This document shows, piece after piece, positions 45,937 to 55,155 of a DNA stretch of 64,000 nt; the first letter of the stretch is position 1, and each line of letters starts with the position of its first letter. Position numbers and translations under genes: made by a program. Where the stretch lies: positions 620,001-684,000 of the forward strand of contig NZ_CP120653.1 in the NCBI RefSeq assembly GCF_030545015.1. The letters run 5' to 3'. This DNA is from Myroides sp. JBRI-B21084 (GTDB lineage: Bacteria > Bacteroidota > Bacteroidia > Flavobacteriales > Flavobacteriaceae). The notes below the pieces were generated by a model. The model had not been told where the DNA came from, made no database searches, and saw nothing but the letters and a program-made list of their open reading frames with translations.

Positions 45937-48900
45937 ATGTATATAATTTTTGATACTGAAACTACCGGTTTACCTAAAAATTGGAATGCACCTATAACTG
46001 ATGTTGACAATTGGCCTAGATGTATACAAATTGCTTGGCAATTACACGATGGAATGGGTAATGTAATTGAATGCGACGATTATTTAATTAAACCCAATGG
46101 TTTTGATATACCTTATGATTCAGAGCGAATTCACGGAATTTCTACATTGTTAGCAACACAAAAAGGAGTTGATTTAAACGTTGTTCTTCATAAATTTAAT
46201 ACAGCGTTGGCTAAAGCAAATTTTGTAGTTGGCCAAAACGTAGGTTTCGATTTAAATATAATGGGTGCCGAATTCCATCGTGCCGAAATTCCTACAAACT
46301 TAAATAAAATGCATGTTTTAGATACATGTACCGAAGTTACAGCAGAATTACTTAAACTACCTGGTGGGCGTGGGGGTAAATTTAAATTGCCCACTTTAAC
46401 AGAATTGCATCAATATTTATTTGGCGAACCTTTTGGCGAAGCACATAATGCAACTGCCGATGTTGAAGCTACAACAAGATGTTTTTTTGAATTGATACGA
46501 AAAAATGTATTTACCGAAAGCGAATTAAAACAACCAGCCGGATATTTACAACAATTTAAAGAGGTTAACCCAAACCCATTTAAGTTAATTGGTTTACAAC
46601 ATATAAATCTAAAGCAGGCATCCGAAGATATTCGTTTGCAGTTAGAAGCTTCAGGGGTTATAAAAGGCGCTGAAAAACAAAAAATATCTACCGAAGTAAA
46701 AGCAGCATTTCAAGAGGCTGTTTTTGCACATTTGCACAATCATACTCAATTTTCGGTATTGCAATCTACCATTGATATTGGTGCAATGATTAAAAAAACG
46801 GCAAGCGAAAACATGTCGGCAATTGCTATGACCGATCACGGCAATATGATGGGAGCTTTTAAATTTGTAAGTGCAATTTTAGATCATAATAAAACAGTAA
46901 AAAAAGCAAACGAAGCAGCTATTGAAAATGGCGAAGAACCTATATTATCAGAAATAAAACCAATTGTTGGATGTGAGTTTTTTGTTTGTGAAAATTTAAC
47001 CGATAAAAGTAAAAAAGACAACGGTTATCAAATCGTTTTACTTGCAAAAAATAAAAAAGGATATCACAATTTAGCTAAGTTAGCATCTATCGCATCAATC
47101 GAAGGGTTTTATTACGTTCCAAGAATTGATAAACAAGCGTTACTAAAGTATAAAGATGATATAATTGTGCTTTCTGGTAACTTGTACGGTGAAGTGCCAA
47201 ATAAAATTTTAAACTTAGGTGAAAAGCAAGCCGAAGAAGCTTTACTTTGGTGGAAAGAGCATTTTAAAGAAGATTTTTACCTTGAAATCATGCGTCATAA
47301 TCAAGAGGATGAAGACCGTGTAAATAAAACTTTAATTGCTTTTGCACAAAAGCACAGTATAAAATTAGTAGCCACTAACAATACCTATTATTTAGAAAAA
47401 ACCGATGCCAACGCACACGATATTTTGTTATGTGTAAAAGATGGCGAAAAACAAGCTACTCCAATTGGTCGTGGTCGTGGGTATCGTTATGGTTTACCAA
47501 ATCAAGAATATTACTACAAAACGCAGGCAGAAATGAAAAAGCTTTTTGCCGATTTACCTGATGCAATTATTAATATTCAAGAAATTGTTGATAAAATTGA
47601 AGTGTATTCCCTTTACCGAGATATTTTATTACCCAAATTTGATATTCCTGCAGAATTTATCAACCCTGAAGATGAAAAAGATGGAGGGAAACGCGGAGAA
47701 AATGCCTATTTGCGCTTTTTAACTTATGAGGGTGCTAAACGCCGATATAAGGAAATTGACCAAACCATAACCGAACGCTTAGATTTTGAACTAAAAACAG
47801 TTGAAAATTCAGGTTACCCAGGTTATTTTTTAATTGTGCAAGATTTTATTGCAGCAGCTAGGCAAATGGGTGTTTCTGTTGGTCCTGGGCGTGGTTCAGC
47901 AGCTGGTTCGGCGGTGGCATATTGTTTAGGAATTACCAATTTAGATCCTATAAAATACGACTTGCTTTTTGAACGTTTTTTAAATCCAGATCGTGTTTCA
48001 ATGCCCGATATTGATATTGATTTTGACGATGAAGGTCGTGGTCGGGTTATGGATTACGTTATAAATAAATACGGTGCAAATCAAGTTGCTCAAATTATTA
48101 CATACGGAAAAATGGCAACAAAATCGGCCATTAAAGATGCTGCTAGAGTGTTGGATTTACCTTTGTATGAATCGGAACGTATAGCCAAAATGGTGCCTAC
48201 TATGATGCCAAGTAAGTGGAATTTACGTAGGTTTTTATCAGAACCTGAAGACGAAATTAAAAAAGTTTTACGTTCTGAAGAGTTTGATGCGGTTAAAGAA
48301 TTAATAAGCGTTGCAAACCAAAACGATTTACTTTCTGAAACCATTCAGCAAGCAAAAATTATCGAAGGTTCTATGCGCAACACAGGTATTCACGCTTGTG
48401 GGGTTATTATTACACCTGATGATATTACCAACTTTGTACCTGTGCAAACGGCCAAAGATTCAGAATTATACGTTACACAATTTGACAACTCTGTTGCCGA
48501 AAGCGCCGGTTTGCTAAAAATGGACTTCCTTGGTTTAAAAACGCTTACCTTAATTAAAGATACTATTGCTATTATAAAGCAACGAACAGGATTAGAAATC
48601 GATCCGGAAGAAATTCCTATAGACGATGCTAAAACCTATGAATTGTTTCAACGTGGTGAAACTGTAGGGGTTTTTCAATACGAATCGCCTGGAATGCAAA
48701 AATACATGCGCGATTTAAAACCAAACGTTTTTGGCGATTTAATTGCCATGAATGCATTGTATCGCCCAGGGCCGTTAGAATATATACCTTCTTTTGTAAA
48801 ACGTAAAAATGGTGAAGAACCAATTACATACGATTTAGATGCATGCGAAGAATATTTAAAAGAAACTTATGGAATTACAGTTTATCAAGAACAAGTAATG

Positions 48901-50463
48901 CTTCTGTCGCAAAAATTAGCCGATTTCACCAAAGGTGAAGCTGATGTTTTGCGTAAAGCAATGGGTAAAAAGCAAAAAGATGTGCTTGATAAAATGAAAC
49001 CTAAATTTGTAGAACAAGCTGCTGCAAAAGGTCACGATCCTAAAACATTAGAAAAAATTTGGAAAGATTGGGAAGCCTTTGCAAGTTACGCGTTTAATAA
49101 ATCACACTCAACTTGTTATGCATGGGTAGCGTATCAAACCGCTTATCTAAAGGCTCATTACCCTGCAGAGTACATGGCTGCGGTGCTATCAAACAACATG
49201 AACGATATTAAATCGGTTACTTTTTTTATGGAAGAATGCCGCCGTATGGGCTTAGATGTTCTTGGGCCCGATGTAAATGAATCACATTACAAATTTGCGG
49301 TAAACGAAAATTACCAAATACGTTTTGGTATGGGAGCTATAAAAGGAGTAGGTGAAGGAGCTGTAAATACCATTATAGAACATCGTAAAAACGGTAGTTA
49401 TAAGTCGATTTTTGATTTAGCAAAGCGAATTGATTTAAGAGCAGCAAATAAAAAAGCATTTGAAAATTTAGCTTTAGCAGGTGGTTTTGACTGTTTTACT
49501 GATACCCACCGTGCCCAGTATTTTTATACCGAAGGCGATGGAGTTACCTTTTTAGAAAAAGCGATGAAATACGGGGCTAAATTTCAAGAAAACGAAAACT
49601 CTGCTCAAGTAAGTTTGTTTGGCGAAAGCAGCGAGGTGCAAATTCCAGAACCAGTGATTCCAAATTGTGACGAATGGACAACTATGGAAAAACTTGCTAA
49701 AGAAAAAGATGTAGTTGGAATTTATATATCAGGCCATCCGTTAGACGATTTTAAGTTTGAACTTAAATATTTTTGCAATGTAAATTTAGAGCAAATTAAA
49801 AATTTAGAACCTTTAGTGGGTAGAACTGTAAGTTTTGGCGGTATGATTGCCAATGTGCAATTTAAAACATCATCTAAAGGCAAAGATTGGGCTATTTTTA
49901 CTATTGAAGGTTACGATGAAAGTATTGAAATGCGCATGTTTAATGAAGATTATCTTAAATACCGCCATTTTTTATTAAACAATACTTTTGTATATTTTAA
50001 AGTGTATATTAAAGAAGGCTGGATTAAAAAAGATACCAACGAACGATCGGAACCAAGATTGCAATTTGTAGAACTAAAACTTTTAAACGAAGTGATACCT
50101 GCTTATGCAAAAAAAATCATCATTCAAATTGACGTGAAAGAACTAAAAGAAATGCAGGTAGAAAAAATTAGAATGTTGTTAGATCAAAACCCAGGAAACA
50201 AATCGGTAGTTTTTGAGGTTTTTGAACTAGAAGAAATTCAAAACAGAATTCAAACCGAAGAAATAGCTAAACTTTTACCCGATAACACCGAAGAAGAAGC
50301 GGTAGATAGTGTAGAAGAAAAGCCAGCCGAAATTTTGTTGCACGAAGTACAGTACGTTAAGAAAAACCTTTTAGAAATGCCAAGTAAAAGCAAGCGAATT
50401 GAAATTTCGGCCGAATTGTTAGAAGAACTAGAGCGTTTGCAAGTAATGTTTCGTTTAAATTAA
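45937..50463 (+). CDS. dnaE: DNA polymerase III alpha subunit with N-terminal proofreading exonuclease
   Basis: 1508 residues, about 350 more than E. coli DnaE. Residues 1-190 are a DnaQ-type 3'-5' exonuclease with all motifs: Asp6/Glu8 in DTETTG, Asp105 in NVGFDLNIM, His170 and Asp175 in HNATADVEA. Then a PHP domain from about 267 (HLHNHTQFSVLQS, AMTDHGNMMGAFKF), the polymerase core with catalytic acids Asp691, Asp693 and Asp695 (PDIDIDFDD), a helix-hairpin-helix region (IKGVGEGAVNTIIEHRKNGSY) and a C-terminal OB fold (VSFGGMIANVQFKTSSKGKDW). Replicates the chromosome and may proofread in cis. This form is typical of Flavobacteriia. Confidence 0.96.
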   Translation: MYIIFDTETTGLPKNWNAPITDVDNWPRCIQIAWQLHDGMGNVIECDDYLIKPNGFDIPYDSERIHGISTLLATQKGVDLNVVLHKFNTALAKANFVVGQNVGFDLNIMGAEFHRAEIPTNLNKMHVLDTCTEVTAELLKLPGGRGGKFKLPTLTELHQYLFGEPFGEAHNATADVEATTRCFFELIRKNVFTESELKQPAGYLQQFKEVNPNPFKLIGLQHINLKQASEDIRLQLEASGVIKGAEKQKISTEVKAAFQEAVFAHLHNHTQFSVLQSTIDIGAMIKKTASENMSAIAMTDHGNMMGAFKFVSAILDHNKTVKKANEAAIENGEEPILSEIKPIVGCEFFVCENLTDKSKKDNGYQIVLLAKNKKGYHNLAKLASIASIEGFYYVPRIDKQALLKYKDDIIVLSGNLYGEVPNKILNLGEKQAEEALLWWKEHFKEDFYLEIMRHNQEDEDRVNKTLIAFAQKHSIKLVATNNTYYLEKTDANAHDILLCVKDGEKQATPIGRGRGYRYGLPNQEYYYKTQAEMKKLFADLPDAIINIQEIVDKIEVYSLYRDILLPKFDIPAEFINPEDEKDGGKRGENAYLRFLTYEGAKRRYKEIDQTITERLDFELKTVENSGYPGYFLIVQDFIAAARQMGVSVGPGRGSAAGSAVAYCLGITNLDPIKYDLLFERFLNPDRVSMPDIDIDFDDEGRGRVMDYVINKYGANQVAQIITYGKMATKSAIKDAARVLDLPLYESERIAKMVPTMMPSKWNLRRFLSEPEDEIKKVLRSEEFDAVKELISVANQNDLLSETIQQAKIIEGSMRNTGIHACGVIITPDDITNFVPVQTAKDSELYVTQFDNSVAESAGLLKMDFLGLKTLTLIKDTIAIIKQRTGLEIDPEEIPIDDAKTYELFQRGETVGVFQYESPGMQKYMRDLKPNVFGDLIAMNALYRPGPLEYIPSFVKRKNGEEPITYDLDACEEYLKETYGITVYQEQVMLLSQKLADFTKGEADVLRKAMGKKQKDVLDKMKPKFVEQAAAKGHDPKTLEKIWKDWEAFASYAFNKSHSTCYAWVAYQTAYLKAHYPAEYMAAVLSNNMNDIKSVTFFMEECRRMGLDVLGPDVNESHYKFAVNENYQIRFGMGAIKGVGEGAVNTIIEHRKNGSYKSIFDLAKRIDLRAANKKAFENLALAGGFDCFTDTHRAQYFYTEGDGVTFLEKAMKYGAKFQENENSAQVSLFGESSEVQIPEPVIPNCDEWTTMEKLAKEKDVVGIYISGHPLDDFKFELKYFCNVNLEQIKNLEPLVGRTVSFGGMIANVQFKTSSKGKDWAIFTIEGYDESIEMRMFNEDYLKYRHFLLNNTFVYFKVYIKEGWIKKDTNERSEPRLQFVELKLLNEVIPAYAKKIIIQIDVKELKEMQVEKIRMLLDQNPGNKSVVFEVFELEEIQNRIQTEEIAKLLPDNTEEEAVDSVEEKPAEILLHEVQYVKKNLLEMPSKSKRIEISAELLEELERLQVMFRLN

Positions 50464-50504
50464 TAAAAACTATTAAATCATAGACATAAGTTATAACACC
50501 CGCC

Positions 50505-50534
50505 TTGTGGCTATAAAAAAAATAACTAAATTTG
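50505..50534 (+). promoter_or_regulatory. promoter of trxA
   Basis: TTG at 50505-50507 and TAAATTTG at 50527-50534 with a 19-base spacer, near the full Bacteroidota consensus; leader about 20 bases. Confidence 0.65.
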
Positions 50535-50560
50535 TACAACATAGAATAAAAAAATAAAAT

Positions 50561-50878
50561 ATGGCTTTAGAAATAACAGATGCTACATTTGACGAAGTAG
50601 TATTAAAATCAGACAAACCAGTAGTAGTAGATTTTTGGGCAGAATGGTGTGGTCCTTGTAAAATGTTAGGTCCAACTATTGAAGAATTAGCTGGCGATTA
50701 CAACGGTAAAGTAGTAGTAGGCAAGGTAGATGTAGACGCAAATCAAGATTTTGCATCGCAGTTCGGTGTACGTAACATACCAACAGTTTTAATTTTTCAA
50801 AACGGAGAAGTGGTAGGTCGCCAAGTAGGTGTAGCACCAAAACAAACATATGTAGATGCTATAAGCAAGCTTTTATAA
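50561..50878 (+). CDS. trxA: thioredoxin
   Basis: 105 residues with the canonical active site WAEWCGPCK (Cys30, Cys33), cis-Pro in RNIPTVLIFQNG and a complete thioredoxin fold. Cytosolic disulphide reductant for e.g. the thiol peroxidase at 30444. A strong terminator follows. Confidence 0.97.
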   Translation: MALEITDATFDEVVLKSDKPVVVDFWAEWCGPCKMLGPTIEELAGDYNGKVVVGKVDVDANQDFASQFGVRNIPTVLIFQNGEVVGRQVGVAPKQTYVDAISKLL

Positions 50879-50895
50879 GCATTTAACGCTAAAAA

Positions 50896-50930
50896 TAAAA
50901 AAATACCGAAATTTATTTCGGTATTTTTTT
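50896..50930 (+). terminator. terminator of trxA
   Basis: Long stem AAAAATACCGAAAT / ATTTCGGTATTTTT with a 2-base centre. Confidence 0.8.
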
Positions 50931-51000
50931 ATGTAAATAATTGATAAATAACTGTATGAAAAAAATATTTAAAATACAGGTGTAATTTTTTAAAAAAATG

Positions 51001-51031
51001 TTTGCAGCATTGGTAAATGGTCGTATATTTG
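51001..51031 (+). promoter_or_regulatory. consensus promoter for the tRNA-Asp genes
   Basis: TTTG at 51001-51004 and TATATTTG at 51024-51031 with a 19-base spacer, a full match, 39 bases before the first tRNA-Asp. Confidence 0.75.
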
Positions 51032-51069
51032 CACCGTTGAATTAATGAAGCGCCATTAAATAAAACAAT

Positions 51070-51143
51070 GGTTTGGTAGTTCAGTTGGTTAGAATACATG
51101 CCTGTCACGCATGGGGTCGCGGGTTCGAGTCCCGTCCAGACCG
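51070..51143 (+). tRNA. tRNA-Asp (GTC), copy 1
   Basis: 74 bases; acceptor GGTTTGG with CCAGACC (one G-T pair), anticodon loop CTGTCAC (anticodon GTC) on a CATGC/GCATG stem, T arm GCGGG TTCGAGT CCCGT, discriminator G. CCA not encoded. Confidence 0.95.
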
Positions 51144-51212
51144 CAACATTAAAGCACACGTTCTTTAGATTTTTGCGCAAGTAAAATTTCTATAACATAA
51201 AAACATTATCTT

Positions 51213-51286
51213 GGTTTGGTAGTTCAGTTGGTTAGAATACATGCCTGTCACGCATGGGGTCGCGGGTTCGAGTCCCGTCCAGACCG
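51213..51286 (+). tRNA. tRNA-Asp (GTC), copy 2
   Basis: Identical to copy 1. It is the only copy followed by CCA (51287-51289), which may be chance or a true encoded 3' end. Confidence 0.95.
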
Positions 51287-51298
51287 CCAAGATACAAT

Positions 51299-51325
51299 AG
51301 CCCTTCGGTTTCGAGGGGCTTTTGT
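51299..51325 (+). terminator. hairpin between tRNA-Asp copies 2 and 3
   Basis: Stem AGCCCTTCG / CGAGGGGCT (one G-T pair) followed by TTTTG. It could terminate, pause or serve as a processing signal; the third copy has no obvious promoter of its own. Confidence 0.5.
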
Positions 51326-51340
51326 GCCCTAAAATGTTTT

Positions 51341-51414
51341 GGTTTGGTAGTTCAGTTGGTTAGAATACATGCCTGTCACGCATGGGGTCGCGGGTTCGAG
51401 TCCCGTCCAGACCG
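51341..51414 (+). tRNA. tRNA-Asp (GTC), copy 3
   Basis: Identical to copies 1 and 2. No encoded CCA (followed by CGAGA). Confidence 0.95.
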
Positions 51415-51470
51415 CGAGATTCTCGCTTTAGAATCAAAAATAGTTGTGTTGTTTAGGTACGCAAGTACCT

Positions 51471-51488
51471 GGTTTAGTAGTTAGACCA
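51471..51488 (+). pseudogene. possible 5' remnant of a fourth tRNA-Asp
   Basis: GGTTTAGTAGTTAGACC resembles the tRNA-Asp beginning GGTTTGGTAGTTCAG. It starts 130 bases after copy 3, in register with the 128-base step between copies 2 and 3. Short, so chance is possible. Confidence 0.35.
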
Positions 51489-51491
51489 ATG

Positions 51492-51522
51492 AAAAGCTTT
51501 CCAGAATTTGGAGGGCTTTTTT
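51492..51522 (+). terminator. terminator after the tRNA-Asp array
   Basis: Stem AAAGCTTTCCA / TTGGAGGGCTTT with G-T pairs, followed by T-rich sequence. Confidence 0.65.
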
Positions 51523-51548
51523 GATTTTTTTCCTTCGTATTAAAAGCG

Positions 51549-51556
51549 TATTTTTG
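51549..51556 (+). promoter_or_regulatory. promoter -7 element TATTTTTG for the gene at 51577
   Basis: TAnnTTTG match 20 bases before the ATG. Confidence 0.5.
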
Positions 51557-51576
51557 TGTTTTAACAAAACATTATC

Positions 51577-52446
51577 ATGCAAAAAATACTTTCGTTAGTT
51601 TTTATATTATTAATCAATTGTTTTTCGGTATTAGCTCAAGATCAAGTTCACGGTTTTGTTCAGCAAAAAGCTCGTCCTAAGGAAGGTGTACAGGTTTTTA
51701 TGAAACAATTTATGCAAGAATTTAATATAAATAACGGCTCGGCAGTTCCTAAATCAGTTCAACAAATAAGTTTTAGAGTAAAGTTTATTGTAGAAAAAGA
51801 CGGTAGTTTTAGCAATATACAAGTAGTTGATGATGTGTATCATTTTGAACGTGAAATAAAACGTGTTTTTAACTTAATGCCTTTTTGGGATCCAGCAATG
51901 CACGATGGTAATTTAGTGCGTTCATCGTTTACTTTACCGGTTAAAATTAACTATGATTCTTCAAATACTTCCACAGAAATGATCATGTTTGCTAATGAAA
52001 ATCAAATTAACAGTTATTTACAATCGTTAAACGAACAAAAAATTGAAACCGATTATTTTACTTTAACTTGTAATTGTTCAATTGTGAAAAGTGCTGCAAA
52101 TGACGAGTTAAAAACGGAGGAGTATTTTATAGCATCGCAAGATGATAAAGTTTTGTATAACATTGTTTTTAAAGATTTACCGCAAAATATTGCTATTGAA
52201 GAAGTGCAAAAAGTAAAAGCCGAAGCGCAAGCGCGCCAAGCCGAATTTAAAGAAATTACCTATTTAGGATATAACGCTTTAGTTGTTGCGTTTAAATCAC
52301 AAACAAATGAAGGTGAAAGTGAGTTTCAAACAATGTTTATACCAACCGAAAAACACTTGGTAGCAGTGGCTTTACAAACAACAAACAAGCAATTAACAAG
52401 GTTAACTTTTAATCACTTGCTAAAGAATTTTAAATTGAAAAATTAA
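51577..52446 (+). CDS. exported protein with TonB-C-terminal-like domain
   Basis: 289 residues; signal peptide ending VLAQ. Residues about 30-128 show the TonB C-terminal pattern seen in Bacteroidota: VQQISFRVKFIVEKDGSFSNIQVVDDV, EIKRVFNLMPFWDPAMHDGNLVRSSFTLPV. The second half (about 135-289) is unfamiliar. There is no membrane helix plus proline linker, so it is unlikely to energise receptors. It is 9 bases from the next gene, a relative. Confidence 0.72.
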   Translation: MQKILSLVFILLINCFSVLAQDQVHGFVQQKARPKEGVQVFMKQFMQEFNINNGSAVPKSVQQISFRVKFIVEKDGSFSNIQVVDDVYHFEREIKRVFNLMPFWDPAMHDGNLVRSSFTLPVKINYDSSNTSTEMIMFANENQINSYLQSLNEQKIETDYFTLTCNCSIVKSAANDELKTEEYFIASQDDKVLYNIVFKDLPQNIAIEEVQKVKAEAQARQAEFKEITYLGYNALVVAFKSQTNEGESEFQTMFIPTEKHLVAVALQTTNKQLTRLTFNHLLKNFKLKN

Positions 52447-52455
52447 ATCAACCCC

Positions 52456-53157
52456 ATGAAAAAAATACTTATACTAATATTGCTTTTTTTATTATACTTT
52501 GATGGGAATGCGCAAGAAGCTAATTTAGAAACTGATAAAGTGTACAGTTTTGTTCAAGAAAAAGCGTCGCCAGCAAATGGAATGCTTGATTTTTACCAAA
52601 CATTTGCAAATGAGTTTAATTTAAATGCGGCTCCTTTAACACAACCCGATTTACAATTAAGTGTTAAGTTTGTGGTTGAAAAAGACGGCTCTATTACAAA
52701 TATAGAATCAGTAGGTGACGAAACAGGTTTTTTAAATGAAGTTACCCGCGTTTTAAATACTTTACCTAATTGGATTCCTGCAAAACATAACGGACAAACC
52801 GTTCGTTCTAGATTTATTTTACCAATTAAATTGAAAAAACCAAAAGAAATAGTTAGTACAGAAACAAGAAAAGCCGAGCCAAAGGAGGGTTTTCAGATGT
52901 TTTTTCATGACTTTGCTAGACAATTTAAATACGATAAAAAAGCAATTGGTAAAACCAATGAATTAAGTTTTAGGTTGCTTTTTTCTATTGAAAAAGATGG
53001 TACTTTGTCTGGTATTCGTGTGGTTGAAGATGAATATAATGTTGGGCAAGAAGCCGTGCGTGTAATGCAATTAATGCCAAAATGGAATCCGGCAATGCAC
53101 AATGGGGTAATTGTTCGATCGACATTTAAATTGCCAATAAAAATAAAAGTTAATTAA
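52456..53157 (+). CDS. exported protein with two TonB-C-terminal-like domains
   Basis: 233 residues; signal peptide ending GNAQ. Two repeats of about 95 residues: LSVKFVVEKDGSITNIESVGD with LPNWIPAKHNGQTVRSRFILPI, and LSFRLLFSIEKDGTLSGIRV with MPKWNPAMHNGVIVRSTFKLPI. A probable duplicate of the upstream gene's first domain. No TonB-type anchor or linker. The stop overlaps the stop of the convergent DUF456 gene. Confidence 0.75.
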   Translation: MKKILILILLFLLYFDGNAQEANLETDKVYSFVQEKASPANGMLDFYQTFANEFNLNAAPLTQPDLQLSVKFVVEKDGSITNIESVGDETGFLNEVTRVLNTLPNWIPAKHNGQTVRSRFILPIKLKKPKEIVSTETRKAEPKEGFQMFFHDFARQFKYDKKAIGKTNELSFRLLFSIEKDGTLSGIRVVEDEYNVGQEAVRVMQLMPKWNPAMHNGVIVRSTFKLPIKIKVN

Positions 53158-53651
53158 AACCAAATACTCCAATTGGTATAAACCGTATGTATATAAATTC
53201 CTAATAAAATTACGCTAAATACAAATTTCATAAAGGTTGAAGCTAAAAAACCTATAAATGAACCTGTTGCTGCTTTAAATGCACGGTTTATATTGTTTTG
53301 GTCAAACAATAATTCGCCCACAAAAGCACCCACAAACGGGCCAATAATGAATCCAAAAGGAGGAAAAAATAAACCTACCAATAATCCTAAATTAGTACCC
53401 CAAATACCATATTTACTGCCGCCAAAACGTTTGGTACCTTGAGCAGGTATTACATAATCTAGCACAACAATAACAATTGTGGCTAATAAAGTTAACCCCA
53501 GTAACCAATAATTAAAAGCGATACCTTTTGTGGTGTACAAAACTAATAAACCTACCCAACAAAGTGGTGGACCAGGTAATGCGGGTAAAAAGCTTCCAAC
53601 AACACCTACTAAAACTAATAGTAAACTTATAATAAGTATTAAAAATTCCAT
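53154..53651 (-). CDS. DUF456 family membrane protein
   Basis: 165 residues and four to five hydrophobic helices. The family pattern LPALPGPPLCWVGLLVL at the N-terminus and the glycine-rich FGFIIGPFVGAFVGELL later identify DUF456. Function unknown. Its stop codon shares bases with that of the convergent gene upstream. Confidence 0.9.
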   Translation of the reverse strand: MEFLILIISLLLVLVGVVGSFLPALPGPPLCWVGLLVLYTTKGIAFNYWLLGLTLLATIVIVVLDYVIPAQGTKRFGGSKYGIWGTNLGLLVGLFFPPFGFIIGPFVGAFVGELLFDQNNINRAFKAATGSFIGFLASTFMKFVFSVILLGIYIHTVYTNWSIWF

Positions 53652-53664
53652 GAATTATTTTTTG

Positions 53665-53672
53665 TATTTTTG
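53665..53672 (+). promoter_or_regulatory. promoter -7 element TATTTTTG for the lipoprotein at 53697
   Basis: TAnnTTTG match 24 bases before the ATG. Confidence 0.45.
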
Positions 53673-53696
53673 TTTAAATTTACGATTTAATTTTTC

Positions 53697-54176
53697 ATGA
53701 AAAATTATTGGGCATTTGTTTTTGTAACAACTTTACTTACTTCTTGCAATTATGTACAGAAAGAATTACCCAATTCTCAAGAATTATTTCGACGTGAACT
53801 ACATATGATAGATTGGAGTAAAGTAGATACTTACCCAACTTACGAGGATTGTGATAAATTAAAAACCAATGATGAGCTTAAAGCGTGTTTTTTTGATAAA
53901 TTATATTTAGAAGTAATTCATGTTTTAAAAACCGATTCATTAGTGCGAATTTCTACGATAGATTCGGTACAATTTTTAGTTACCATAACTCCTAAAAGTG
54001 AGCTTATTTTTAAAACTCAAAAGGTAAATGAGACTTTACTTCCTAAAACCATGTTAGACAGTGTAATGGAAGCTCACCAAAAAGATTTTACAAAAATACA
54101 ACCAGCAACAAAGCGAGGAATACCAGTACGTACGCAATTTAACTTACCTGTTGTTTTTGAACCCGTTTTGGATTAA
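53697..54176 (+). CDS. small lipoprotein, degenerate TonB-C-like end
   Basis: 159 residues; lipobox LLTSC (Cys near 17). Beginning and middle are unfamiliar (CDKLKTNDELKACFFDKLYLE with two Cys). The end ATKRGIPVRTQFNLPVVFEP resembles the VRS-x-F-x-LP-I strand of its neighbours, so a diverged TonB-C-like fold is possible. Its 3' end overlaps the convergent gene by 38 bases. Confidence 0.62.
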   Translation: MKNYWAFVFVTTLLTSCNYVQKELPNSQELFRRELHMIDWSKVDTYPTYEDCDKLKTNDELKACFFDKLYLEVIHVLKTDSLVRISTIDSVQFLVTITPKSELIFKTQKVNETLLPKTMLDSVMEAHQKDFTKIQPATKRGIPVRTQFNLPVVFEPVLD

Positions 54177-55095
54177 AAAGCAGCAAAAGAATACTGCCTA
54201 AACTTATAGGAATTACCAAGTTTAGCAACCAAATTAAAGCTGCAACTAAAGTAACTACCCAACTATTTACACCAAAAAAACTAAATAAATAAATGGCAAC
54301 ACTACCTTTTAAGGCAAAATCAATTGCTTGAAAATTGGGTAAGCTTGATGCTAATAAATAGATACTTGCTACAACAGCCAAAAGTGTTAAATATGGTATT
54401 TGTACATTAAATAGGGTATACAAAATAAAATATTGATGTACCAAAACCAAATAACGCATTAACGCTAAAAACATGTTTTTACGATGTGTTTTCTTAGGGA
54501 TTTGCTGTAAATTGTTTAAAATAGTTTGTAACGAATAGCCTTTAATGGATAAATTTTTAAACAATCGTAAAAATATAATTAACACAATAAGAACTCCTAA
54601 AAATAAATAAATGTAATTAGATGGAATAAACGGATGAAGAGCATTAACATAAAACGTACCTAAAATACCAAAAGTAACCGCAAAAAGCACCTGAATACCA
54701 TTGCAAACAGCGTTTAAAAACACAATGGTTCCAGCAAATTTTTTGTTGTAAAACCATGCTTTTCCAGCATATTCGCCAATTCCGTTTGGGGTTACAATCC
54801 CAAAGGTAATGCCAATTAAAACTTGTTTGGTACTTTGCCAAATACTTATTTTTTCTACTGTTTTGGCTAAGTTTTGCCATTTTAAAATCTCTAAAAATCT
54901 GTTTAAAAAGGTTAAAATAAGCAATAGTAAAACCAAAAACCAAGCTTTTGGTTTTTGTAAAGTATCTTGAATTAAATTCCAATTAAACTCTTTTGTTGCA
55001 AGTTGGTTTTTAATAAAATAAAAAGCCAAACCAACCACTAATATTTTAAGTAGAAGTACTAAGAATTGTTTAATTTTGGAAGATAAAAATTTCAT
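54139..55095 (-). CDS. lysylphosphatidylglycerol synthase-like transmembrane (flippase) family protein
   Basis: 318 residues and about eight hydrophobic helices: NRFLEILKWQNLAKTV near residue 65, TFGIVTPNGIGEYAGKAWFY near 100, SSLPNFQAIDFALKGSVAIYLF later. This is the UPF0104/LPG synthase transmembrane family, without the soluble synthase domain. The start at 55095 is preferred over one 33 bases upstream. It is divergent from ruvC. Role likely in lipid movement; unproven. Confidence 0.8.
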   Translation of the reverse strand: MKFLSSKIKQFLVLLLKILVVGLAFYFIKNQLATKEFNWNLIQDTLQKPKAWFLVLLLLILTFLNRFLEILKWQNLAKTVEKISIWQSTKQVLIGITFGIVTPNGIGEYAGKAWFYNKKFAGTIVFLNAVCNGIQVLFAVTFGILGTFYVNALHPFIPSNYIYLFLGVLIVLIIFLRLFKNLSIKGYSLQTILNNLQQIPKKTHRKNMFLALMRYLVLVHQYFILYTLFNVQIPYLTLLAVVASIYLLASSLPNFQAIDFALKGSVAIYLFSFFGVNSWVVTLVAALIWLLNLVIPISLGSILLLLFNPKRVQKQQVS

Positions 55096-55155
55096 ACTGC
55101 AAAGGAATGATTTTTTTATGAAAAACAAACATATTAAAAAACAACAGCAAGCATT

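Noticed and set aside
51254..51484. ORF reading through tRNA-Asp genes
   Set aside because: It covers tRNA sequence and has no coding signature.
51577..53157. Interpretation as TonB energy transducers
   Set aside because: The proteins have cleavable signals and lack the membrane anchor and Pro-rich linker needed for that role.
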